A DNA stretch of 64,000 nucleotides from contig OY292280.1 of the NCBI GenBank assembly GCA_958496175.1, forward strand, positions 20,212,001 through 20,276,000, read 5' to 3'. Source of the DNA: Sisyra terminalis. Taxonomy: Eukaryota; Arthropoda; Insecta; Neuroptera; Sisyridae. A program made the translations under genes and the position numbers. Shown here piece after piece: positions 23,582-34,329 of the stretch. Every line of letters begins with the position of its first letter. The stretch's first letter is position 1. The notes beneath the pieces were generated by a model that was not told where the DNA came from, made no database searches, and saw only the letters and a list, made by a program, of their open reading frames with translations.

Positions 23582-24270
23582 ATATGAAGGATATCCGTAG
23601 ATGGTGTCCGGTCGCTGCTTATTGCTTAAATACATTTCTTACAGTTGTATCTAGCTACTCGAGGACCAATCTTTAAATGGAGTCATCAAAAAATGAACAA
23701 GACCTAAAATTAAATTATTTATGTCAATAGGAAATGAGGATTGTTTTCTGATAAATTTGTACAGTACCTGCAGCATTTCTTCGGACGTTTTCCAGATGAT
23801 TTTCTGAAAAATAAACGATGGTAAGTGCAAGTGTTTTATTCCTGTAAAAAGTTGTTACTTTCAATTCGAAAAGGTTTGCAACTACCTTTGGGGCATAGAC
23901 GGTATAGACCCAAAGAATAATAAGTGTCAATTTCACCAAACAATCGTTCCTATTCATAGTAGGTAAGTTTTATTCCGTTTTCACCGGAAAATATGCAGAT
24001 TTCTGCTACTCTCCGGAACGATTTACTGGACGGCTATGCTGGAACCGGAGGTTTCGAATTCGATTGGCGAATGAGCCCAATATGTTTTGCTACCATAATA
24101 ATTGGTTTTAATTTCTTTTAACTTACGTTGGCTCACATTATCACTTAATAACATGAACCCTCGTTTCCGAATTTTAGCACCATGTGTTCAATCGATCAAC
24201 GATAGCCTTCGACATTTGGAAATGATTGATTGATCGATCGATGATTTACCTATATGTTTTTCCAATTAAA
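23582..24270. other. Unique middle of insert B
   Basis: This stretch has no counterpart in insert A and recurs only in insert C (53786-54474). It holds a small minus-strand frame (23724-23957), GTAAGT motifs on both strands (23819 and 23962 on plus, near 24125 on minus) and a GATTGATCGATCGATGATT run near 24225. Its G+C content looks slightly higher than that of the arms. Otherwise I see nothing identifiable. Confidence 0.6.
23724..23957 (-). CDS. Hypothetical 77-aa frame with signal-peptide-like N terminus
   Basis: Starts at a true ATG. The first 22 residues have a polar start, a hydrophobic core (LVKLTLIILWVYTVYA) and a plausible cleavage site after VYA. The rest has no motif I recognise and no cysteine framework in this frame. 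Within the frame, CCAAAG|GTAGTT and TATTTTTCAG could be splice signals. In that case the DNA would encode a signal-peptide exon followed by a different downstream frame, which is also open. The frame is repeated without change at 53928-54161, but the surrounding DNA is nearly identical too, so this says little about selection. No neighbouring gene gives context. It could be a remnant exon of a secreted-protein gene or chance. Confidence 0.2.
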   Translation of the reverse strand: MNRNDCLVKLTLIILWVYTVYAPKVVANLFELKVTTFYRNKTLALTIVYFSENHLENVRRNAAGTVQIYQKTILISY

Positions 24271-24730
24271 TCATGGTTAAGGATGATTTAATCTTTAATA
24301 TTCAACTCAATTTTGGCGAAACAAAACATCCCTTATATCCTTTTTATGCACTCGAAAATTGTCCTTTTTGAAACTTTGAAACGATATTGCGGGTGTCCTG
24401 TGGCACACAGGATAAAAATTTTTTCACTCCACATCTCACGTAAGGACATTGTTTAATAATCCGTTGCGAAAATTAGCTGTTATAAGGAAAAGTCACCCCT
24501 CAAAAATGACCTTTTTTCAAGCCAATTTGGTGCTAGGGTTTTCACCTCCTTAATTTCCCAATTTAATTTTCCAAGGATCTAGTGAACCAATGCTTATGAT
24601 TTTTTGCATCATGGTTAAGGATGATTTAATCTTTAATATTCAACTCAATTTTGGCGAAACAAAACATCCCTTATATCCTTTTTAAGCACTCGAAAATTGT
24701 CCTTTTTGAAAATTTGAATCGATATTGCGA
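24271..24730 (-). repeat. Diverged inverted satellite, 1.36 monomers, inside insert B
   Basis: Read on the minus strand this is recognisably the satellite. TGCAAAAAATCATAAGCATT, CCTTGGAAAATT, GGTGACTTTTCC, CAACGGATT, TCCTGTGTGCCA, GACACCCGCAATATCG, TTTCAAAAAGGACAATTTTC and GCATAAAAAGGATATAAGGG appear in the array order. The start motif TCATGGTTAAGGATGATTTA occurs at 24271 and again at 24609, exactly 338 bp apart, the period of the arrays. It is far more diverged than any array copy, lies in the opposite orientation, and includes AATGTCCTTACGTGAG, which is also found at the right edge of every insert. Confidence 0.88.
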
Positions 24731-24827
24731 TATTGGTTCGAAAAAAACCTTTATTTAACGGTGTTACAGGCGATTCAAGATTGGATGGTTTTATGATTTT
24801 TTCTGCCACATGGATTGTCGATTTCAT
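24645..24827 (-). other. Short ATG frame of 60 codons, doubtful
   Basis: An ATG frame lies across the diverged satellite and the start of the inverted arm, and its counterpart is at 54849-55031. Most of it is translated satellite relic. I recognise no motif and treat it as chance. Confidence 0.07.
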
Positions 24828-27800
24828 CCCTTAAACGAGCTTTGTTTTCGAAATAATTAGCACAGCTTGTATGGGAGGACTTAAACTTTCTGTTTGGATT
24901 TCTCCATTGTAAGTTTGTTCAATTTTTACCAGTTTCCATGTAGTCAATTGCATCTCTTATATGTGAAAAATCAAAAGCAGTAAGTTCATAATTCAGTTTT
25001 TAAATTATTGTTTTTTTTTCTAACATATATCTAATTTGTTAACAATTCGAATTGTTTAGAATTTTAAATTAAGACAACGCCAAAATGCATTCGACTTTTG
25101 TTGGAAGCTATGAGTACATCCACCTGACTCATAGGTGGCACTAAAAACTTAAGGTGGTTCAATTGACATACATGTCAAAAGTTCACACGTTGTAGCATAG
25201 ATGGAGGTACGATACATGTCAATGTGACAGCTTATTTTTGAAAGTTATTAGTTCTTAATTGACTTTAGTTTATCCAATTAAATTGAATATTTTATGTTAT
25301 GGTTGTTTGAGCTGATGGCCAATGTTACATTTTAACTTCATAAAATCGGAATCGAATTAAATAAATGTGAAACAGATAATGTTTATTGTGAAATTGTAGG
25401 TATGGACGCAATGTTTATATGAGATTATATGTACTTTCTGTTACTTTGGTAGATATTTTCCAACGTTTAACTAACTAATGAACGACCAAAATGTATTTTT
25501 AAAATATATTTAAAAATAATTCATTCAGAGAAGAATCTAATCAAATCATCTGTAAATGTAAGCCACTGGGAGTGCAGCTTAAGTATTGTGAATATCAGAA
25601 GAATATATCAATCCACGGGATAAACAGGAAGATAATAAAAGATCAGGTTTTGATCACCGAATTAGGCATAATAGCGACTTAAACCATGGTTGTAATTGAA
25701 AGTCCTCCTCATGGAGAGCTGATTTTTGCAATACAGTTAAGAATGATTCAGTTTTAAATGGCAGCAATTTTCTGCGAAAGAAAACCATCTCTTATATCCT
25801 TTTTATGTACTTGAAAATTGTCCTTTTTGAAACTTTGAAAAAACAGCCCTTATCAGAAAAAGCAATCTTGCAACTTTGTTAATAAATGCAGAAGTTTAGC
25901 AATCATTGTTTCATTATGGAAATTATGTAAATGGGCTGCGCCATATGTTCCCCAGTCTACATGTTAATGTCCCTAAAAAATAACTATTTGTTTAAATATT
26001 AATAAAATATATTTTTACAAATCCATACCAAGACATACTAAGAATCTGAGGCCCAAGACATTGTTTTTGCGCTGAAGATAGTATCATCATTTTGGGAGAT
26101 AAATGATTGGTAAGTCGCTGTACTTTTGAGACCTCCAAATATTTTATTAATGATTTTTGATTATTTATTGATCTTTTCGTTCCAGAAGAAGCTGACCGAT
26201 GACAACGGAGAATTATTCATTGGAGTTGAGATGTTCATCATTTCCGAATGGACGTTTGAGGAATAAATGCGGATCTTTGGAGGATCATTCATCAAATTCA
26301 TAAAGGATATCATTTCCACAATTGATATCTACCAAGAAGATCACTAATGGATTTACTACAACAATCTGTGCTGTAAATTGTGTTTTAATAATTCAGTGAA
26401 TGTGAAGTTATAAAGTGGTTTAAGTGATAAATAGTGAAAATATCTGTAAATCAAGAAAATTTTACTAACTTTATATTTCTATATATTTTTAATAATTGAT
26501 ACTTTTACATAAATTATATAAGCTCTTGTAATAATGGATAAACTAATATTGTAACTTTTTATAAACTGTATTGATATTTAACATTAATAAATTTATTTTA
26601 ATTGAATATATTTTTTCAATTCGATTTTCCGCACCCATCCTCTTGAATTTTATATTTCAGAGTTAAGATACAAAGAAAAGTTAAGATAATGCAACGAAGA
26701 GGTAAGTAAGGTAAAATCAATGTTTTTCGATAGATTATCGAATAATTCGATTAAGCCAATATCGAAAAATATCTTAACTTTTTGATTTCCTAATCGATTT
26801 TATTTTATATATAAATTTTAATTTTCTGAAGAGACTCTTTTGAAATACAAATTGGTTTTTGTCGATAAAAAGGATCAGGGATCTTAAAATGTTGCAATGT
26901 TTTTAGTAAAATTTTCCAACTTTAACATGGAGCAGCTATGGTTAAAATATTTTTGAAAAATTCCAACTCCATCGATCGAATTTTTTTTTCAATTTTCCAA
27001 AAATCTCATAAGAATTGTTTATGTATGACTTTTAAGGTCATTTACATATATCATCTGATAGCCGAGTCGTCTTGGTCGCCGTTGCTGTTGTTCGGAGTCG
27101 AGGTCCCTGGTTCGCATCCCGATTGGTCCCGGATTTTTATAATTTCTAATAATTGATTTCAATTCCTTACAGCTTATAATATATCTAATTAACATTAATT
27201 CCTCATTCCAGACATTGTATCATCGAAATATTCGATCGAACAGTTCCAACCTTTCGGGGTTCGAATTGATCGATCGATGATGCTATATATTTTTCATTTT
27301 ATTTTTGCTCAATGGTTTTGTGACGTCACTCTTTTCATATATATGACGTCACACATACGTCGCCACCCAATGACGTCATTCCCGAAAAATTACCGAATTT
27401 TCGATTTTCGGGAAGTAGGACTCTGGGAATGGCTTAGTTACGTCACGGGAGGCCTAAAAAACATATCCTGAAGTCAATTTTTTCGGTTTTTTTTTGGGGG
27501 GGGGACCTCGAATTTTCGAATTTAGTGAAATGGGATTTCGGGAATGGCTTAGTTACGCTCCGAGAAGCCTAAAAATCATTTTTAATTATACAATTTTTCA
27601 TTTTTTTGGCGAAAATTTTCCGGCCGAAATTCTGAAGAATCCCAAAAATAGGCCTAAATTGGCGATTATTTTCACTTTTTCCAACTTCAAAGCCATTTGT
27701 AGCGATAACTATCGATCGTAGGTTAACGATAGTAGGCTCATTCGATAGCGCTTGAATTACTCTATCGATGGTATAAATTTGGTCCCGGAAAAGCTTAAGG

Positions 27801-28145
27801 GGAAAAACTTTTTTTTTTTCACTTCCGAGAAATTTTATTTCGTCGACCAAATGTACGTCGATTTTTTTCAAAAAATTGTTTGTCGAATTTCTCAATGAAA
27901 TTCACACCATAGCTATATTACGTTACGATCGAAACAAAAATCCAATTAAACCTAAAGTTTTCGATATCGTTAATGGTTTTTTCGACATTTAATATTCTCT
28001 TATTGTGCTATTATAAAACAAATCTATTTTGTTAAAAAAAGGATCAAGGACCTAAAAGTTTTCCAATGTGGATTCACATCTTTTCCGATCGTAACATGGA
28101 GCTCCTATGGTTAAATTTTTTCCGAAAAATTCCATGAAAATCGTT
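24736..28145 (-). repeat. Inverted arm of insert B
   Basis: Reverse-complement counterpart of the right arm. Paired positions add up to 56309 near the centre (for example 28041 with 28268 and 28098 with 28211) and to about 56,325 further out, so only small indels separate the arms over more than 3 kb. It carries TGACGTCA sites near 27321-27368, T9G9 at 27487-27504, tRNA-like module 1 on the plus strand, the splice-bounded segments and the inverted satellite relic at 25721-25844. About 760 bp of the right arm, including tRNA-like module 2, is missing near its outer end. Confidence 0.85.
27054..27131 (+). pseudogene. tRNA-like module 1 (insert B, inverted arm)
   Basis: Plus-strand TAGCCGAGTCGTCTTGG and GGTTCGCATCC (27109-27119). 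The core shows no change relative to insert A. A 72-codon ATG frame (26938-27156) runs across it and is a translation of the RNA-like part, not a credible gene. Confidence 0.6.
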
Positions 28146-28268
28146 CTGGTGACCATTTGATCAAAAGATTTTATTGGAATTTTCCGGCAAAATTTTAACC
28201 ATAGGAGCTCCATGTTACGATCGGAAAAGATGTAAGACCGCATTGGAAATTTTTTAGCTCCTTGATCC
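28041..28268. repeat. Centre of the large inverted repeat (hairpin), insert B
   Basis: GGATCAAGGA at 28041-28050 pairs with TCCTTGATCC at 28259-28268, and GGAGCTCC at 28098-28105 with 28204-28211. The pairing runs inward without indels to AAAATCGTT (28137-28145) opposite AAAGATTTT (28164-28172). The spacer is 18 nt (28146-28163). It could extrude as a cruciform or fold as RNA. Confidence 0.92.
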
Positions 28269-29198
28269 TTTTTTTCAAGAAAACAAATTTGTATTTAAAT
28301 AGCATTAGCTAGCACAATTGGTGAATTTTAAATATCGAAAAAACCATTAACGATATCGAAAACTTTTGGTTTTATTGGATTTTTGTTTCGATCGTAACGT
28401 AATATAGCTATGGTGTGAATTTCATCGAGAAATTCGACAAACATTTTTTTGAAAAAAATCGACGTACATTTGGTCGACGAAATAAAATTTCTCAGGAGTG
28501 GAAAAAAAAATTTTTTTACCTTAAGCTTTTCCGGGACCAAATTTACACCATCGATAGAGTAATTCAAGCGCTATCGAATGAGCCTACTATCGTTACCCTA
28601 CGATCGATAGTTATCGCTACAAATGGCTTTGAAGTTGGAAAAAGTGAAAAAAACGCCAATTTAGGCCTACTTTTGGGATTTTTTAGAAAACCGGCCCAAA
28701 AATTTTTCGCCAAAAAATGAAAAATTTTATAATTAAAAATTATATTTAGGCTTCTCGGAGCGTAACTAAGCCATTCCCGAAATCCCATTTCACTAAATTC
28801 GAAAATTCGAGGTCCCCCCCCCCAAAAAAAAAACGAAAAAATTGACTTCAGGATATGTTTTTTAGGCCTCCCGTGACGTAACTAAGCCATTCCCAGATTC
28901 CTACTTCCCGAAAATTCGTTCATTTTTCGAATTTTTCGGGAATGACGTCATTGGGAGGTGACGTATGTGTGAAGTCATATATATACGAAAATGAGTGACG
29001 TCACAAAACCATTGAGCAAAAATAAAATGATAAATATATTGCATCATCGATCGATCGATCATTTCCAACGCCGAAAGGCTGGAACTGTTCGATCGAATAT
29101 TTCGATGATACAATGTCTGGAATGAGGAATTAATGTTAATTAGTTATATTATAAACTGTAAGGAAGAGAAATCAATTATTAGAAATTATAAAAATCCG

Positions 29199-29276
29199 GG
29201 ACCAATCGGGATGCGAACCAGGGACCTCGACTCCGAACAACAGCAACGGCGACCAAGACGACTCGGCTATCAGATG
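29199..29276 (-). pseudogene. tRNA-like module 1 (insert B, right arm)
   Basis: Same boxes on the minus strand (B-box complement at 29209-29219). The adjacent flank, GATGATATATG and ATTTGTGGAAAATTG, matches insert A on this side of the module. Confidence 0.6.
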
Positions 29277-31554
29277 ATATATGTAAATGACCTTAAAACT
29301 CATACATAAACAATTCTTATGAGATTTGTGGAAAATTGAAAAAAAATTTCGATCGAAGGAGTTGGAATTTTCCAAAAACCTTATAACCATAGCTGCTCCA
29401 TGTTAAAGTTGGAAAATTTTACTAAAAACATTGCAACATTTTAAGCTCCTTGATCCTTTTTATCGACAAAAACAAATTTGTATTTCAAAAGAGTTTCTTC
29501 AGAAAATTAAAATTTATATATAATGAAAAATCGATAAGGACTTCAAAAATTTGAGATATTTTTCGATATTGGCTTTATCGAATTATTCGATAATCTATCG
29601 AATAATATTGAACTTACCTTACTTACCTCTTCGTTGCATTATCTTAACTTTTCTTTGTATCTTAACTCTGAAATATAAAATTCAAGAGGATTGGTGCGGA
29701 AAAACGAATTGAAAAAATATATTCAATTAAAATAAATTTATTAATATTAAATATCAATTCAGTTTATAATAAATTACAATATTATTTTCTCCATTATTAC
29801 AATAGTTTATATAATTTATGTAAAAGTATCAATTATTATAATCATATAGAAATATAAAGTTAATACAATTTTCTTGATTTTTCAGATATTTTCACTATTT
29901 ATCACTTAAACCACTTTATCACTTCACATTCACTGAATTATTAAAACACAATTTACAGCACAGATTGTTGTAGTAAATCCATTAGTGATCTTCTTGGTAG
30001 ATATCAATTGTGGAAATGATATCCTTTATGAATTTGCTTGATGATCCTCCAACGATCCACATTTATTCCTCAAACGTCCATTTGGAAATGATGAACATCT
30101 CAACTCCAATGAATAATTCCCCGTTGTCATCGGTCAGCTTCTTCTGGAACGAAAAGATCAATAAATAATCAAAAATCAATAATAAAATATTTGGAGGTCT
30201 CAAAAGTACAGCGACTTACCAATCATTTATCTCCCAAAATGATGATACATTCTTCAGCGCAAAAACAATGTCTTGGTCCTTAGTTTCTTGGTAATTTGGA
30301 TCTGTAAAAATATATTTCATTAATATTTAAACAAACTATACTTTCTAGGGACATTAACTTGAATACTGGGGAACATATGGCGCAGCCCATTTACATAATT
30401 TCCATAATGAAACAATGGTTGCTAAACTTCTGCATTTATTAACAAAGTTGCAAGATTGCTTTTCCTGATAAGGGCTGTTTTTTCAAAGTTTCAAAAAGGA
30501 CAATTTTCAAGTACATAAAAAGGATATAAGTGATGGTTTTCTTTCGCAGAAAATTGCTGCCATTTAAAACTGACTCATTCTTAACTGTATTGCAAAAATC
30601 AGCTCTCCATGAGGAGGACTTTCAATTACAACCATGGTTAAGGTTGCTTTTATTCCTTATTCGGTGATCAAAACCTGATCTTTTATTATCTTCCTGTTTA
30701 TCCCGTGGATTGAGATATTCTTCTGATATTCACAATACTTAAGCAGCACTCCCAGTGGCTTACATTTGCAGATTATTTGATTAGATTCTTCTCTGTATGA
30801 ATTATTTTTGAATATATTTTAAAAATTCATTTTTGTCGTTCATTAGTTAGTTAAACGTTGGAAAATATCTACAAAAGTAACAGAAAGTACATATAACCTC
30901 ATATAAACATTGCGCCCATACCGACAATTTTACAATAAATATTACCTGTTTCACATTTATTTATTCGATTTTGATTTTATGAAGTTAAAATGTAACATTG
31001 GCCATCAGATCAAACAACCATAACATTAAATATTAAATTTATTTGGATAAACTAAAGTCAATTATGAACTAATAACTTTCAAAAATTAGCTGTCGCATTG
31101 ACATGTATCGTATCTCCACCTATGCTAGAACGTGTGAACTCTTGACATGTATGTCAATTGAACCTCCTTAAGTTTTTAGTGCCACCTGTGTGTCAGGTGG
31201 ATGTACTCATAGCTTCCAACAAAATACGAATCGCATTTTGGCGTTGTCTTAATTCCAAATTCTAAACAATTCGAATTGTCAATACATAAGAAATGTTTGA
31301 AATAAGCAATAAATTTATAAATTAAATATAATTACTTACTGCTTTTGATTTTTCACACATAAGAGATGAAATTGAGTAGGAAATTGAATATGAAATAAAG
31401 GCATGCCAATCGAAAACTTAAGTTCATCCGTACATGCTGGGCAAATTTTTCCGAAAACCAAGCTCGTTTAAGGGATGACCGCGGCAATTTGGTGACGTTA
31501 TGGCATTATTTCTAGACTTAAAAAAATATAAATAAATAATAAAAAAAAAAACAT

Positions 31555-31632
31555 GACATTTTCAAGGTTCGAACCCGGAGATTGTTGCTTTAGATTCTCT
31601 CAACATATCCACTCGGCTACAACTGCACGTGT
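31555..31632 (-). pseudogene. tRNA-like module 2 (insert B, right arm)
   Basis: Minus-strand TAGCCGAGTGG and GGTTCGAACC are kept as in insert A, while the A-rich flank has changed in length. Confidence 0.55.
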
Positions 31633-34329
31633 TTGCATTAAATAAAAACTTATATATTAATATTTCTCAGATCACAAAATTCAATTTTCTTTCGGGATCG
31701 AAATATTTGAAATTTTCCAAAACAAATTGAAACCATAGCTACTCCATAATACTTCCGGAAAATGTGTCAATATACATAGTAACATTTTGATGTTTTTCCC
31801 CATTTTTTTCGATATTTAAAATTCTAAGAAACGGTAATGCATTGTTGTCGTATGAACAAATATGTACTGCTCTTCTTTAAAGTAAATCAAAACCAACTAT
31901 CATCTTTAAGAATTTAATTCCGCAAAAAGAAAACAAAATAAGTTTTCTCGTAAATTCCAATAAGATATTCAACTCTTTTGTTGTTGTTGTACTATATTTG
32001 TACAATAACATAGGAAATAATATGAGAAATATCGTGAAAAATCATATAGTTTGGAAGGCAATCTGCTTACACCAATGTACAAACAAAATAAATGGTTGCA
32101 TAAATGTTGCATTTAATAACATTTCTCGGGTAATTTTAGGGCAGCTTTATGGTTTAATTTGTAATTTGTAAGGGATATTTGAAATTTTTCATAAAAATAT
32201 AAGACCATCCGTACATGCTGTGCAAATTTTTCCGAAAACAAACCACATTTAAGGGATGAAATCGACAATCAAAGTGGCAGAAGAAATCATCAAACTTCAA
32301 GTGTTTGTAACGTCAAGGGATCAAATAAGGGATGGTTTTCGATCCAGATAAAGTTTCGGGTTCGTAACAATGTATTAAACGATAATATAACAATCTATTT
32401 CAAATTCGAGAAAAGAAAATTTTTCACCAAAATAAACCGTGGGTTAACCATCGTTAATTTTTCACGAAAATCGTAAACTTTATAAATAAATTATTAAACA
32501 ATGTCCTTACGTGAGGAGTGGAGTGAAAATTTTTTTATCCTGAGTGCAAAAGGACAACCGCAATATCGTTTCAAACTTTCAAAAAGGACAATCAAATGCA
32601 TAAAAAGGACATAAGGGATGTTTTCCTACACTAAAATAAAGTTGAATATTATAAACTAAACCATTCTTAACCACTATGCCAAAAATAAAAAGCATTTGTT
32701 ACGTAAATCTTTGGAAAATTGAAACTGGAAATTAAATTGATGAAAGTCTATGCGAAAAAATTCGACTGATATTGGGTCATTTAAAGAAGGTGACTTTTCA
32801 TTATGAGGTCTAGTTTTCTCAACGGATTCTGAATTAAGGCTATCAAGTGAAATATAATAGGAAAACAATTTTGTCCTGTGTGCCAAAAGACACCCGCAAT
32901 ATCGTTTCAAACTTTCAAAAAGGACAATTTTCTAATGCATAAAAAGGACATAAGGGATGTTTTCCTCACTAAATTAAAGTTGAATATTATAAACTAAACC
33001 ATTCTTAACCACTATGCAAAAAATAAAAACATTTGTTACGTATATCTTTGGATAATTGAAACTGGAAATTAAATTGTTGAAAGTCTAAGCGAAAAAATTC
33101 GACTGATATTGGGTCACTTAAAGAAGGTGACTTTTCATTATGAGGTCTAGTTTTCTCAACGGATTTTGATTTAAGGCTATCAAGTGAAATATAATAGGAA
33201 AAAAATTTTGTCCTGTGTGCCAAAAGACACCCGCAATATCGTTTCAAACTTTCAAAAAGGACAATTTTCTAATGCATAAAAAGGACATAAGGGATGTTTT
33301 CCTCACTAAATTAAAGTTGAATATTATAAACTAAACCATTCTTAACCACTATGCAAAAAATAAAAAGCATTTGTTACGTATATCTTTGGAAAATTGAAAC
33401 TGGAAATTAAATTGTTGAAAGTCTATGCGAAAAAATTCGACTGATATTGGGTCACTTAAAGAAGGTAACTTTTCATTATGAGGTCTAGTTTTCTCAACGG
33501 ATTTTGAATTAATTCTATCAAGTGAAATATAATAGGAAAAAAATTTTGTCCTGTGTGCCAAAAGACACCCGCAATATCGTTTCAAACTTTCAAAAAGGAC
33601 AATTTTCTAATGCATCAAAAGGACATAAGGGATGTTTTCCTCACTAAATTAAAGTTCAATATTATAAACTAAACTATTCTTAACCACTATGCCAAAAATA
33701 AAAAGCATTTGTTACGTATATCTTTGGAAAATTGAAACTGGAAATTAAATTGTTGAAAGTCTAAGCGAAAAAATTCGACTGATATTGGGTCATTTATAGA
33801 AGGTGACTGTTCATTATGAGGTCTAGTTTTCTCAACGGGTTTTGAATTAAGGCTATCAAGTGAAATATAATAGGAAAAAAATTTTGTCCTGTGTGCCAAA
33901 AGACACCCGCAATATCGTTTCAAACTTTCAAAAAGGACAATTTTCAAATGCATAAAAAGGACATAAGGGATGTTTTCCTTCACTAAAATAAAGTAGAATA
34001 TTATAATCTAAACCATTCTTAACCACTATGCAAAAAATAAAAAGCATTTGTTACGTATATCTTAGGAAAATTGAAACTGGAAATTAAATTGATGAAAGTC
34101 TATGCGAAAAAATTCGACTGATATTGGGTCAATTAAAGAAGGTGACTTTTCATTATGAGGTCTAGTTTTCTCTACGGATTCTGAATTAAGGCTATCAAGT
34201 GAAATATAATAGGAAAAAAATTTTGTCCTGTGTGCCAAAAGACACCCGCAATAACGTTTCAAACTTTCAAAAAGGATAATTTTCTAATGCATATAAAGGA
34301 CATAAGGGATGTTTTCCTTCACGAAATTA

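Larger units (their letters stand above)
21169..32537 (+). repeat. Composite insert B (11.4 kb)
   Basis: Layout: direct left arm (21169 to about 23520), unique middle (23582-24270), diverged inverted satellite monomers (24271-24730), inverted arm (about 24736-28145), 18-nt spacer, and direct right arm (28164-32537). The inverted and right arms form a long inverted repeat. The left and right arms are direct repeats with the same start motif. Its edges sit at the same satellite positions as inserts A and C. No transposase, integrase or reverse transcriptase frame is visible. Insert C matches it throughout with only scattered differences. Confidence 0.9.
28164..32537 (+). repeat. Right direct arm of insert B
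   Basis: Full-length arm homologous to all of insert A, preceded by about 80 bp that A lacks. It contains the C10A10 block (28814-28833), TGACGTCA sites, tRNA-like modules 1 and 2, the satellite relic at 30478-30603, splice-like sites (for example ACTTAC at 31334-31339 on the minus strand) and the A+T-rich tail. Its last ~60 bp match the diverged inverted monomer and lead into array 3. No gene is seen. Confidence 0.85.

Noticed and set aside
26938..27156. 72-codon ATG frame across the tRNA-like module (also 22029, 29172, 52233, 57159, 59393)
   Set aside because: Half of it is a translation of the tRNA-like core. In insert A an early TAG breaks it.
24736..31500. Palindrome as a simple assembly artefact
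   Set aside because: Arms differ by many substitutions and by a 760-bp gap, and insert C has an independent version. Spanning reads would still be the decisive test.
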